Origin: Rhizopus arrhizus
Lineage: Eukaryota; Mucoromycota; Mucoromycetes; Mucorales; Rhizopodaceae
Length of the DNA: 64,000 bases
Direction: 5' to 3'
Assembly (NCBI GenBank): GCA_024220505.1
Contig: JAKZZE010000009.1
Coordinates: forward strand, 1,312,001 to 1,376,000
Below are positions 1-11,402 of the stretch, piece after piece; the stretch's first letter is position 1; the number at the start of each line of letters is the position of its first letter. Both the position numbers and the translations under genes were made by a program. The notes under the pieces are model-generated. The model saw only the letters and a program-made list of their open reading frames with translations. It was not told the origin of the DNA and did not search any database.

Positions 1-50
1 ACTTTTAATAAATAACTACAATCCCTACTAGTAAGCTTTGTAGCTTCTGC

Positions 51-221
51 ATGCAAAAGATAGTTCTTTATGATAGTAATGAGTTCAATAAATCGATGCT
101 ATTTTCCTGTGTTAGTGTTGAAAATGTAATCGAAAAGCTGCTACTAAATTCAAAATATGAACATTTTGATCTCAATGAATATCATCCGGAAATTTTATTT
201 TACAGTAAACAAACTCAATAA
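51..221 (+). other. coding-like 56-codon reading frame at left edge
   Basis: An ATG at 51 opens a 56-codon frame ending in TAA at 219-221. The translation looks protein-like (charged and hydrophobic residues alternate, e.g. VSVENVIEKLLLN and EHFDLNEYHPEILFYSK) but matches no family I recognise. It may be the last exon of a gene that begins left of the window: AG dinucleotides after pyrimidine stretches occur at about 41-42 and 55-56. It could also be chance. Nothing else in 1-619 looks coding; a CT-rich tract at about 588-610 directly precedes the next gene. Confidence 0.3.
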
Positions 222-619
222 GTTTTGTATATCATAGTTAAAAATGAATATCATTTTTTCCTTTAAGAATTGTCACGAATGCTCGGATACTTGCGATAAA
301 AGCTTATTAGCAAAAAGCCATTTATCATATTCATGCTGTCCTTTTAATTATTAATCCGATTGACATAACTGTACTTGTATTCAATTTTATTATTAAGGTA
401 CTTTCTTACTCGCTAATAATTCAAAAGCATATATAATTCTTGATGTGAAGCAATGTTTTTTTTTCTATACAAACAACTTTAAAACTTGCATTTGTGCATA
501 AACACAAAGGTACATTGGAATGTTATTGGATACAAAAGTATATACTTGTTGAGTTTAAATTATAAACTTGTTTTTTCCCATTTTTTCTTTCTCTCTCACT
601 CTCTCTGTTTTTGTATAAA

Positions 620-1564
620 ATGTATAACAATAATGAGTGGGAAAATAATGAAGTGCTTGATGAGCCACTAAAAGAACCAGTAGCTTTTGAGGGTAACGCT
701 AATAAAAAATAATCACCAAAAGCTAAACAAAAACCCATAGAATTTCAGTTTAGTTTAGGACTTGATCCTGGTTTCGCCATGCCCTTTCAACTTGATATAC
801 CGCCTACATCTATAGAATATATACCACCATTACTACCTTATTCAACACAAAATAGTACAAGTGTATTGAATGAACAAGATCAAAAAGCTTTTAGTCAATT
901 CTTGGATCAGTTTTATCTTGACCCAAATATGCAAATTGATCCTCACACTTTTTCCTTATACGAACAAATTTACCCACCCAACAAGCTACCTAAAAAGAAA
1001 CCATTCAAAAACGATACCATTTACATTCAGCATCAAATCAAAGATGACACTACAACCTTTCATCATATCAAACAAACAGATACCAATCCTACGCATGAAG
1101 AAACTACAAATAAAATTGGAGGTGGAGGAGCTGTAAGAAGAGGAAAGTCCAACAAGGAATTATTGACAGAAGAAGAAAAGAGAAACAACCATATCGCATC
1201 AGAGCAAAAGAGACGAGGCATGATTCGATCAGGCTTTAAAGATCTAACAGAGATTGTGCCTGCCTTAAAAAACCTGAATAATTCGAAAAGCACGATTCTG
1301 TTTAAAGCAGTAGATTATATCAAACATCTTGAAAATCGAAATAGAAGCCTAAGAGAAAAAATCAAGCGTCTGGAAATGCAAGTGGAGAAGGGACGAATGC
1401 TGGGCACGTCCCCACGTCGTCATCAATCATCATCAACACAGCATAAAACACAACGCTTATTTGAATTACAACAAACTCATTTTAAACCTTCTAATAACAG
1501 CAATAATTCATTTTGGCATAACGAAAATATAAAAAATGAATATGAAGATATCATTTCAGCATAA
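620..1564 (+). CDS. bHLH transcription factor (Max/Mlx/Ino4-like)
   Basis: This encodes a predicted 298-aa nuclear DNA-binding protein in two exons, 620-692 and 741-1564. The 48-nt GT-AG intron is inferred because the frame upstream of the in-frame ATG at 779 joins an ATG at 620 exactly across gtaacg...ccatag, adding a conserved-looking N-terminus. The basic region carries the E-box contact pattern H-x3-E-x3-R (NHIASEQKRR). It is followed by helix 1, a loop (NNSKSTIL), helix 2 (AVDYIKHLE) and a coiled leucine-zipper-like stretch, roughly residues 155-240. The N-terminal half is acidic and proline/threonine-rich, and the C-terminus is low-complexity Asn/Ser. The AEQKRR-like basic region suggests the Mlx/Ino4 branch, known for lipid or metabolic gene control elsewhere. 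The target genes here are unknown. Confidence 0.85.
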
Positions 1565-1614
1565 CAATAAACAATACTCTTTTTTCTACAAGCGGATATA
1601 AGTGATGATCTAAG

Positions 1615-1634
1615 AGGAGAGAGAGAGAGAGAGA
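1615..1634. repeat. (GA)n microsatellite
   Basis: About ten GA dinucleotide units lie between the bHLH gene and the AP180 gene. They are probably part of the 3' or 5' untranslated region of one of these genes. Confidence 0.8.
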
Positions 1635-1733
1635 TGAAGCACGTCACTTTTTTCTCGAGAAAACTCGCTAAATGAGGAAAATATCACATTGCGTTTTTTA
1701 TCACACTTTTTTTTTTTTTTTTTATTCTAAAAA

Positions 1734-3419
1734 ATGGAAACAGCAGTTAGAAAAGCAACTCGATTAGATTACAATCCACCAAAACAAAAACATTTATCGA
1801 GTAAATAAAGTGTTTAGAAATGTTTAAAAAGCCTTCATTTCTTTTTTTTTTTAACGTTTTTTAATTTCTAGCTCTAATAAGTTTAACTTTTGAGAATCCT
1901 GGAAATGCTGTATACATTATTGACTTGTTGGAAAAAAGATTACGAGAAAATTCTTGGATAGTAAAGTTTATAAGAAAAGAAAGAAAACTAGACTCATTAT
2001 TTGTTAGATTATATTTAAAGTATTGATCATCATTCACAGTTTAATGAGAAATGGCGATGGCGATAAAACAATTGCTTATATTGAAACAAAGCCTTCTGCA
2101 TTGGATACTACAAAATTAAGAGAGAAATCTTCTGGTGAATATCAATCAGCCTGTAGTAATAATATCAATATCTCATGTATTTAATAGGAGTAGTACACAT
2201 TCAAAATATTTATTCATATACAGCTTATTTACAACAAAAAGTAATTGCTTATCGTCAATCTAATATTGATTATGTAAAAGATACGATGGGTAAAAAGGAA
2301 GGAAGATTAAGACACTTGTCTGTTTCAGAAGGGTTATTAAAGGAGACAGTTGTACTTCAAAAGTTGATTAGCACACTTTTAAAATGCAATGTGAGTTAAG
2401 TTATGTCTACTTGATAATTACTCATTAATGTGGTATAGTTTTTATTGGATGACGTAGATAACAATATTAGCTTATACGCTTATCGATTGTTAGTTGAGGA
2501 TTTATTAGTTTTATTTCAAGTATTGAATGAAGCCATTGTTAATATTTTAGGTAACACAATTTAGAGTGAATTTATATTCTAGCTTATTTAATCATTATTT
2601 GAAATAGAACATTATTTTGCAATGAGCAAACCTGATGCAAGAACATCTTTAGAAATATACAAAAGATTTGCTAAACAAACAGAAGATTCTATATCGTTTT
2701 TAGAGAGAGCAAAGAGACTTCAACGTGAATTAAACATATCCATTCCAACCGTGAAACATGTAAAGAAAACAATTACACATTGATTGTAACACAACATTAA
2801 TCTTTTTTTTTTTTGGGGACTAGGCACCATTATCGTTAGCCTCTGCACTTCAAGAATATTTGGATGATGAAATTAAGGAACAAAATACTCGTATGTGTCT
2901 CCTTTTCCTTTTTATTATATATGCTCATCTATTATAGAAATACAACAAAAACAACAACAACAATCCACAACAGCAGCACCTATAAATAATACTCAACAGC
3001 CTAAAGAACTTATTGATTTCTTTGCAAGCCTGGAGAATGAGAAAGTAAACATATTTTATAATCAAGTTGCACCTATCGCTCCTTTACCTATCACAGCCCC
3101 TCCTCAGACTTTACTACATCAACCAACTGGTAATAATCCTTTCAGACAGAGTACAATGCCTCTATCACCACCTCCTACAAACAATGCAAATCCCTTCAGG
3201 GCAAGTACAATGCCACTGATAAATAGCAATAATCACATGCCAATGCAGTCAATGATGTCATCCAACCATTTTATGCAGCAGCAACCAACGACATCAAATA
3301 ATCCTTTTGCCCTCGGTAATAACACAATACCTGTGGTATCACCTACTCAAGTGAATCAGAACAACCCATTCAATGGTCATCAACCACCACCATGGGGACA
3401 AAGTAACTCATTATTTTAA
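1734..3419 (+). CDS. AP180/CALM clathrin-adaptor protein, ANTH domain
   Basis: This is an endocytic adaptor that links PI(4,5)P2 membranes to clathrin and EH-domain proteins. Eight exons (1734-1800, 1872-1960, 2008-2134, 2188-2390, 2439-2550, 2608-2759, 2824-2890, 2938-3419) join in frame to 432 aa. The N-terminus has the ANTH lipid-binding signature: KAT, then PPKQKH at residues 15-20. The helical ANTH core continues to about residue 270 (FENPGNAVYIIDLL, LMRNGDGDKT, IYSYTAYLQQKV). The tail is Gln/Asn/Pro-rich and contains four NPF tripeptides (two as NPFR), the known EH-domain ligands of yeast Yap1801/2. Seven introns of 47-71 nt all use GT-AG. There are no internal lesions, and length and order match fungal AP180. 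Confidence 0.93.
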
Positions 3420-4575
3420 TAATAAATAGTATTTGGGACACAATTGAACAAGAGGATTATGTTCTCTTTATTTTTTCTCCGTTAAATTAGAAACTTGATA
3501 TAATCATGATTTCATAAAAACATATATTTCTTAGAGATCGATAAGATGAAAAGGCCGGAGAATTTAGAGAGAAAGAGTACCTCTACAGTACAATAACCTT
3601 TAATACACATGTGCTTATCAGTCAACCCAAGATATTATTTGTATTTACCTTTCACTCAAAACATAACGAGCAAAGAATGATAGATGCCACTTATCTGCTC
3701 ATTACTGAATAATCTATTGTTTTAAAAGAGAGTAAAAGATCTTTTCTTTTTTTTTTTTTTTTTTTTTTTTTTTTGAAATAAATCCTTTTATTATTCACAG
3801 CTTTACTTTTGATTCTACAGCTGCAATGAGTGAGGTATAAAATAAATTTGATTTTTAAAAAATCCATTGATTGTAAGAAGAGACATTTATTATGATCAAG
3901 ACTAAATCAGAGTACATCATTCTTGTTCTGTAACATAATCTTATTCGTCCCAAGCTTATCTTATTACTATTATCTTTAGTGCTAAAAGAAAGACATTGCT
4001 TTTTTATGGAAATTCTAAGAAGTACCAAAGAGAAAGAGAGATCTGATAGGAGACTTTTTTTTCTTTAAATAAAAAAATAAAGAAAAAAGAGAGAGCAAGC
4101 TTGCTGTTTGAGTAATAGTACACATAATAGATTTTATTATTTTCAATAGACCTTTTGACATCAAAATGAGAAAGAAAAGAATGGATTTTAATGAGACTGA
4201 TAGACTATTAACCCTTGTTGAATATATTTAGAGACATTATTAAAAAAAGAAGAAATAACAAGTGATTAGAGAGGAAGAAAACATGTGCCTGGACAAGGTT
4301 TCACAAATAAAGCATTGACCAGTCCTATAATATAAGCAGCAAAAAAGAAAGGATGATAAAATAGTTGAAATTAACTGGCTAGAATAAAAAAAGAAAAAAC
4401 TCAAACAAAGATGTAAACTGTATATTTTATTACGATCATCTCTTTTTCTTTCTCTTTTCTTCTTCTTCTTCTTTTGCTTCCTTCACTTTTTTGCTTTGTA
4501 AAAATAAAACAAAAACAAAAAAAGCGTATTAGCCAACATCACTCACGAAATCCTTTGATAGTTTTTAATCTTTCA
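3420..4575. other. intergenic region, no gene seen
   Basis: This is AT-rich DNA between two plus-strand genes. It contains a 28-nt T run (3747-3774) and a TTC/CTT trinucleotide tract (about 4455-4477), probably in the promoter or 5' UTR of the next gene. No reading frame with family-like sequence was found on either strand. Confidence 0.6.
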
Positions 4576-6446
4576 ATGTCTGAGTTTGCAGGTATTCGAA
4601 TCACTTGGAATAGAGTCATTGCAGCCGCAAAAGATTTACCTGATCCAGCATTAACTCACCAAGAAGAGATAGCAATTGACGAACGAGAACAGATCATTCG
4701 AGAAAGGCATCTTATGTTTTCATTAGAAAATGTATTTATCATCATGAGTAGAGGTAATCAGTTTCAATAAGAAATCATTTTACTTATTATTTCAGCTGTG
4801 GGATATATTGCTTTCATAACAATCATTCTGGATGAACTCAACCATGAATGCTCTATTTCAATGGCATTCTTAAAGCACTTGTTGGATAAATCAGGCCTTC
4901 CAGATGGATCAACATTAAGCGAGGTATCTAAAATCATATTGAAGAAAGCATGTGTCAATGGCTATATTCTTTGGTCTTTACTTGCAAAAAGATTTCCTGG
5001 TCATTTAACAGAGGCAATGTGGTCAGATGAAGTCTGTGATCATTTAATACATTCAATTCAATTCAATCATGGATCAGCAAGATTATATGCTTTATTGTCA
5101 CTCGAGTCATTCGCCATGACAGGTAATTTGTTATTTATTAGGTTCTAAACTAAGTTATTCCTTTTAGGCAATATTAAACAATATGTCATGTTGCGTGGTA
5201 TACAATCTATATTTAATCGTATTCTATTGGAGTGCAATCAAGACTTGCAAACAACTAATTCACCTTTTCTTACTTCTCATCATTTCAATCTGACTAATTT
5301 ACCAAAAAGTGTTAGCCACCAATTCATAAAGTTCTCATTCTTACCCTTCATGGCAAAAAAGAAAAAGAAACAACAGCAACAGCAAGCCAACACGACTGTC
5401 GTCCAAAAACTTTCTTATCAAAAGAAACCTAGCAAACATTTTACCATAAAACCTTCTTGTACAAAACAATGGAGTGAGCTTTGTCAAATCAAATATTGTA
5501 TTCAGTGGTCTCTAAGTCATGTCTTTACGGAAAAAGTAAGCTTCCCAAAATTTCCTAAAGAAAAAATAATTGATCTTTTTATAGAAAATGAATGGTTCTT
5601 TGGACCCCAAATTGATAAAACACGACAATAAATTGAATGAAATTCGTAATGACCATCCTTACTTATTACAAACTATTTGTTCTTCAAGTATGACCACAAC
5701 CTTATCGGGTGCTTGGTATTATGAAGTCTTGTTATTAACAGATGGTGTCGTTCATATCGGTTGGGCCACACCCGCTTGTCAGTTCATACCTGAACAAGCT
5801 TATGGTGTAGGTGATAATTTGGTATGTTACAATAAATCTTCTTATTCATCTCATTCATCCTTTTCTATCTACAGCATGGTTTTGCCTTTGATTCTTATCG
5901 AGGTGTCTTGTGGACCTCTGGTAAGGCTCTCTTTCCGGACAGTCCCATTGCTTGTCAGGCGGGTGATGTAGTTGGCAGTTTACTGAATCTCAAAAAGGGA
6001 ACTTGCACCTTCTTTTTAAATGGCAAGAAATTGGAACTCTCTATTGAGCTATCACCAACACATATGTTTCCTGCTGTCAGCTTAACAAGCCATCAGCAAA
6101 TCGTCATTAATTATGGTGAACACCCCTGGTTTTATCCTCCACCAAACAAGACACATCCAGTCTGCAGTCTGTCCAAAAAGGAAGAAAAACAGCAGATGAT
6201 TGAAGAAGAAGAAGAGGATGATACGTTGCTTTGTATTTTGTGTTATTCTGAACCCAAAAATACGGTTCTACTACCTTGCTTACATAATGAGTTTGGTCAA
6301 TCTTGTATGGAAAAATTAAAAAATTGGTAAATTAGATGAATTGGTCTGTATAACATTCAACTCATGCTTTTTTTTTTAAAAAAAAAAAAAATAGTCCTTT
6401 ATGTCGTACGGAAATTATAAAAAAAAAGACGAAAAGAAAAATATAA
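4576..6446 (+). CDS. RSPRY1: SPRY and RING domain protein, RSPRY1-like
   Basis: This is a probable ubiquitin-ligase-type protein of 537 aa. Exons are 4576-4753, 4796-5122, 5168-5535, 5585-5821, 5875-6326 and 6395-6446; all junctions keep frame. An N-terminal helical region is followed by a lysine/glutamine stretch, then a SPRY domain (about residues 320-455; GAWYYEVLLL, HIGWATPACQF, GVGDNL, GDVVGSLLNL, CTFFLNGKKL). A C-terminal RING follows (CILC, PCLH, CMEKLKNCPLCRT) and is completed only by splicing to the last exon. The SPRY-then-RING order and length match animal RSPRY1 (576 aa). Oddity: at the fifth zinc-ligand position, where Cys is expected (H-x3-C), the codon is GGT (Gly). The ligase may therefore be impaired, or another residue may coordinate. 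The start at 4576 is preferred; an in-frame upstream codon at 4474 lies in the presumed 5' UTR. Confidence 0.85.
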
Positions 6447-6591
6447 TAAAAAGTATAAAGTAAACACACGTTGTGTTTACTATATCGGATGCTCAACATT
6501 GAGATTATTAAAGGCTTTGCACACTTGAGTGTAATACTGTGCCGGATGAAAAGCAGCGAGAACAAGTATTTGGCTGTCCCATTAACAGTGG

Positions 6592-6672
<81 letters not shown>
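6592..6672. repeat. 81-nt uninterrupted A homopolymer
   Basis: An unbroken run of 81 adenines (thymines on the minus strand) lies between the convergent 3' ends of the RSPRY1-like gene (6446) and the FHA kinase gene (6730). It is much longer than the other homopolymers here (14-31 nt). The roughly 100 nt before it show no recognised gene. It could be a retroposed poly(A) tail, slippage expansion, or an assembly artefact. Confidence 0.9.
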
Positions 6673-6674
<2 letters not shown>

Positions 6675-6729
6675 TTAATTGAGCATGAAAAGGGAATAGT
6701 AACAAATGATGGAAGAGAGAGGAGGATAT

Positions 6730-8983
6730 TTAATTATCTACAGAATTAGCTGTGATCCATGGATGATCCTTTTATGAAAAATGTTAGTTATCATGATGTG
6801 CTTTAAATAACAAAGCTTACTAGTGCCTCGGCTGCAGTTAACCTTTCTTCAGGCTTTACTTTAAGTAATCTTCTGATCAAACTTCTGACTATGAATGAAT
6901 ACAAGTTTAATAAATTTACTTTTTTTTTTGTGAAACAAAGAACAAACCTGACAAAGACAATGAATTCCAAATGGGCAGTTGTTCACAGTGTTCTAAAGAA
7001 CCTGATAAAATTCTTTCATCAATAGAGACATAGTCATCACCTATTTAAACGCTTAAACTAGCTGCACATTAATAGGAAATAGTGCTGTTACCATAGAATG
7101 GAGGATGTCCACATAAGCAGACGTAAAGAACAACACCTAAACTCCACAGATCACACAAGTTTCCGTATCCGCTTTCAGCCTCTCCATGTAAACTTATTAT
7201 TTCTGGAGCAACTTTTATAGAATGATGAGCATACCAATAAGAACCCTTTTTGCATCTTACCATAACTAGGAGAGCCACAATAACTATGTAGTAAAGTTCT
7301 TTTGTTTTGATGGAGTGTTGCTAGTCCAAAATCGCATATTTTAACTTGCAATTTAGCCTTACTCACCATTAAAACTTTATAGAAAAAAGGCTGTTAGAAA
7401 AAGAATACGAGAATTGTTTTTCTTTACTGTTTTCAGGCTTTATATCGCGATGAACTATACCAGCTTGATGTAAGAACTATATCAGACATCAGTAAAAGTA
7501 GTGTCTTTAAAACCATGTTTTTTTCTTTGTTACGTTAACAGCAGAAAATAGCTGAATAAAGATGATACGTGTATGCTCTTCAGGAAGCTGTTTGATGTTT
7601 ACTATAAAGCTATATAAATCACCCTCAGGAAAACTATGTTTGTGTAAGCTGGACGGGATATTATCTATTTTTTCCTCACATCAATTCTCTCTCTATATAC
7701 ACTCACTATTCCATAACTAAATGAAAGTTCTCTGCTTCGTCATATACTTTAATAATGCCAACGATTCCAGGCTGTATATATACAAGAGGTATTAGACTAT
7801 AGAAAAAAAAAACCTATTTTGTATTACTGACATGCTTTTCAAGCGACATTAAAATAGCAACTTCTTGCATAAATTGCTTCAATATGTCTGGTCTCTTTTT
7901 AAAGCTATCTTTACGAATCATCTTAACAGCATGCTGAACTTCTCTATTTTTTCTTAAGTGGGCAACTGAAATTTTTGAATATAAGCTTGTGCCAATTATA
8001 GGCCCTAGCTTATAATCATCATCAAATGTGGCTATTTTGATTTCGCTTGGAGCAAAAATGATTCGAAATGCAGTATTACTTGACAGTCTGACAATATCAT
8101 TGGTATTCAAGGGGTAAGGTTCCCTTGTATACTCCGCTTTTAAATTCGTTCCATTCACTTGAATAGGTACAGTGACATGTCTGTTATTAAAAAAGATTAT
8201 GCAACCGTGCTCCGAACAGTGAAAAGGGGAGAGGAAAGCCACATACCTTCTCATGTCCCTTAGACAGATTTGAAGCTTACTGTTGTTATTAAAGTCGACA
8301 TATACTTCCTAGTAACAATCAGCAACATATACAGCAATACTTATCCTCATTTTTTTTTTCCTTACAGGATATATTAAGCAATGTCGTTCATGGACATCTT
8401 TATCATTAATCCTAAAGACAGATCATTATTTTCTATTCAACTTCTTTGTTGCTTACCTAATATCACAAACACCGCCACTTCCAATCAAATAGCCTGGTCG
8501 TTCATTTGTATTGTATCGATACTTCAAAAGTTCTGGATTACATGTTGCTGTATTAAAACTATAGAGGTAAGCCCAGGCATCAGGATTACGTTCCCAATCA
8601 ATCTTTTTGATCACTTTCTTTGGCTTTTCAAACTGAACTTCTTCCAAGCTAGTTGAGCATACAGAATATGGCTCGTCATTCTGTTCTGAATTAAAGAAAC
8701 TATTGCTACTACTGCTGCTCATGTTGCTCATAATACTGCTACTACTGCTACTACACACATTGCTTGAATTGTGGTTACGAATCATGTCTGACTTGTGCAT
8801 CCTTTTCTTTTTAATTCCACCGTGAAAAACACCACGATGACTGTCATGGTTCTTTTTCTTTTTTTTCATCGAGGCATAACTTTTATCGGAGATTGACAAA
8901 TCAGAACTACACCGAACCAGCTCTGAAACTTCCTCTTCTTTTACGTTTCCACTTGATTCTTGTTTACTTTGGGTTTGTCCCAT
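6730..8983 (-). CDS. FHA-domain serine/threonine kinase, Chk2/Cds1-like, possible N-myristoylation
   Basis: This is a predicted 543-aa kinase in twelve exons: 8983-8457, 8411-8366, 8308-8247, 8180-7832, 7771-7707, 7633-7534, 7476-7428, 7374-7261, 7211-7092, 7040-6948, 6888-6821, 6768-6730. The N-terminus MGQTQSKQ fits a G-x3-S myristoylation signal. A Ser-rich linker follows, then an FHA domain (about 130-245; VHERHC, VNGTNL) and a kinase domain. The catalytic motifs [22 protein letters not shown] and VAPEII are intact. FHA before kinase is the Chk2/Cds1/Rad53 order. Oddities: the FHA Arg that normally follows Gly (IGR) is Ser (LIGSGG), and the glycine-rich loop is degenerate ([10 protein letters not shown]). 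The intron at 8246-8181 is 66 nt, in phase and stop-free, so its retention is possible. Membrane targeting would be unusual for a checkpoint kinase. Confidence 0.88.
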
Positions 8984-10327
8984 TATGTTGATAAGAGAAT
9001 AAGAGTGAGAAAGAGTGAGAGAGAAAAGCAAAAAAAAAAAGGAGTTTTAGTGCAAAATATAATATTTACACATACACGTGATGTCTACTACATCCTATTG
9101 GCTCATTATTCCAGCCGATTCATGTATAAAGAAGAAAAGGGGCATACCTGATATGCTTCATGTAGAGATAATGTAGAATATATTTCATTTTTTGAAAATG
9201 ATGTAAGCTTTTTCGCTATTTGACATGATGAATAAAGATGTGGATTAGATAAAGACATGTTTCATGTATTGACCACTCGCAGATGATCGTGACAAAATGA
9301 ATGAGTCAAGGAACTGCAAGTCAACTTGCTTCAGAATAAATAAATAGTGCTATTTATTGCCAGTTAAACAGTGCTACATACTCTAAGACATAATAAAGAA
9401 CAAAAGTAGGCCCATTCACCAATTTTGTTTTTGTACTACCCAACTCACGTAAAGTAAGCTGTGATCGCAGACGTTCCTCTCATTTTCTTTATTCTTTTTG
9501 AACCTTGGTCATATTCAATTACCTTGAAGAATGACAAAGCTATAGGCTTAATTTGAAAACTGACAGAAGCAGATGTTTATGTCAAACTCGCCAAGCAAAT
9601 GAGATTTTAGCAACAATGTTGAAAATGCTCCACAATCACCTTAATAGGAAATCTTGGGAAAACAACAAGGCTATTCACAAAGACTATATTCACACAAAAT
9701 GTGTATAATATCTGCATCGACATCAAATACACTGGAGCAATTGTAATAAGTGAAATAGAAACCAACTTTTATTTATAATCAGACACAGGTCTTATACTGG
9801 GGAATGATGAGTTTGTGACTTGGTAGTGTAACAGCATTAAAGATAATGATTTCTTTGTAAATTTGACAAGAATGCTTAACACAACAATGGATATATATTT
9901 TTATGAATAAAACCTCTTTCAGTGTCAAAGCAATTACAAGAACAAGAAGATATAAATATGACTATAATTGCCATAAAGCATATGACTTGTTTTATTACCT
10001 TGGCTTGGAAGCACTAATCGTCTTAATTTTAGATTTATTTGGAGCATTCAACAGCAAGGATAATTCTCAAATCTTTTTTTAAAAAAATCACAAATATAGA
10101 ATGCTATTGATATTTAAAAAGCTAATAAGTGAATACAAGTATTCTTCCACAGAGTGCTTTAAAGAAATTGAGATTTATACTATCTATGCTTCTTTATGTA
10201 TTTGTGTTGGGTCTTTTTTTTTTTGCGAATTACGTAAACCTTTTTTATATTTAAAGCGCGAACAACTAGAAATAAAAAACAACTCTTTATTTCTACAAAT
10301 CTAAATAAATAAAAAAAAAAAAAAAGA
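8984..10327. other. divergent intergenic region, no gene seen
   Basis: This region lies between the minus-strand FHA kinase and plus-strand UMP1, so it should hold both promoters. It is AT-rich, with an A/T-rich run just before UMP1 (about 10299-10325). Short frames here lack family-like sequence. No RNA gene was recognised. Confidence 0.55.
9097..9101 (-). promoter_or_regulatory. CCAAT box upstream of FHA kinase
   Basis: CCAAT reads on the minus strand 114-118 nt before the FHA kinase ATG. That spacing is typical of HAP-complex (NF-Y) sites in fungal promoters. This is motif and position evidence only. Confidence 0.35.
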
Positions 10328-10973
10328 ATGGTATACCTAGAGCTTTATTTAAAAAAAAAACATACTAAAGAATGTTTATACTCATCTTAAATATTAGGCT
10401 CTTCGTATTGTTCCTGATTCGTTCCCTGAAAATGTTAAAAGTACCTTAAACACAACTCATTCCGAGTATGGTGGTCATGACACCTTTCGCTATGGTACTC
10501 GCTCCATCAAAAATGAAGTTTTGCCCAAGCACCCTCTTGAGAGCAGATTGCATCAAGTAAAATAGAGATACAAAAAAGTGGAAGGAATATTAATCTCTAG
10601 CATTTTTTAGTGGGAAGAGACACAGTGGGAATTAAAGCTGAATTTAGCACGACAGGCATATGGAATGCATGCTCCCATTAAGCTCATGATGGAAAGAAGT
10701 ATTGTTGAAAAGGTAGTAGAATTGAATTCATGCACGAACTATATTTAATCAATCGGCTTAGCGTCAACGTACACCTGTGATGCCCACCTCAAATTTACAT
10801 TTGGATATCTTGATGGGTAGAGATGAAACGATTGATTATGAAGATTTCCTTAATGGTAAAGAACATGTATACATTTTAGGTGTAAACACTCATGTTTTTT
10901 TTTTCTAGATCCCAGTTTATCAACCGAATCTGTGGATTTACACACAAGCATGGAACACAAGCTCAAGTTGTAA
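10328..10973 (+). CDS. UMP1: proteasome maturation factor UMP1/POMP
   Basis: This chaperone of 20S proteasome assembly is degraded as its first substrate. Five exons (10328-10330, 10398-10556, 10611-10712, 10762-10855, 10909-10973) give 140 aa, close to human POMP (141) and yeast Ump1 (148). Family landmarks are FRYGTRSI, HPLESRLHQWEETQWELKL, AYGMHAPIKLMMER and the C-terminal DYEDFL. The first exon is only the ATG codon: the frame from GCT CTT CGT at 10398 has no usable upstream start except across the intron beginning gtatac at 10331. The gene lies between two kinase genes, with its 3' end facing the Kin4-like gene. Confidence 0.92.
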
Positions 10974-11402
10974 ATCAATAAATATATATTTTTTTGCTCT
11001 TTACCAGTTAAAAGCATCATTCAATCCATTCAAGGATTTTTGATTTCAATTTGCATGGATTCGATAAAAGAGGTATCTGTGAGCACAAGTGATTATGAAC
11101 ACTGTCATAGGTGGGCCTGAAGAGCTTTTTACGCGTTTTTACACATGTATACTGGTTACAAGTCATTAGCAATTAAAAGAAGTCATGACGAGTAAACCTG
11201 GCTGTATTTTGAAAACAATCATCGCGTTCTAGAGATAAAAGCGTATGATTACTATCCACTACAGCAAATAGTTAAAACTAAGAGAAGAAGAAAAAAAAAA
11301 GGAGAGGCTTTTTTCATTATCACATTTTCTCTCTGTCTATCGCATCATTTAATTAATTTTATTAAAGATTAATAAAAGGAGGTGGGGGTGTTTAATTTTA
11401 AG
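10974..11402. other. convergent 3' intergenic region
   Basis: This spacer lies between the stop codons of UMP1 (plus) and the Kin4-like kinase (minus). It is AT-rich and contains no plausible reading frame; it presumably holds both 3' UTRs. Confidence 0.55.

Noticed and set aside
4474..4575. Upstream start for the RSPRY1-like gene
   Set aside because: It lies in a T/A-rich leader and adds a low-complexity basic peptide. The ATG at 4576 starts the natural-looking sequence MSEFAGIR.
6471..6749. Frame with a long poly-Lys (or poly-Phe on minus) run
   Set aside because: It is only the translation of the 81-nt A tract. It has no flanking domain and overlaps the 3' end of the kinase gene.
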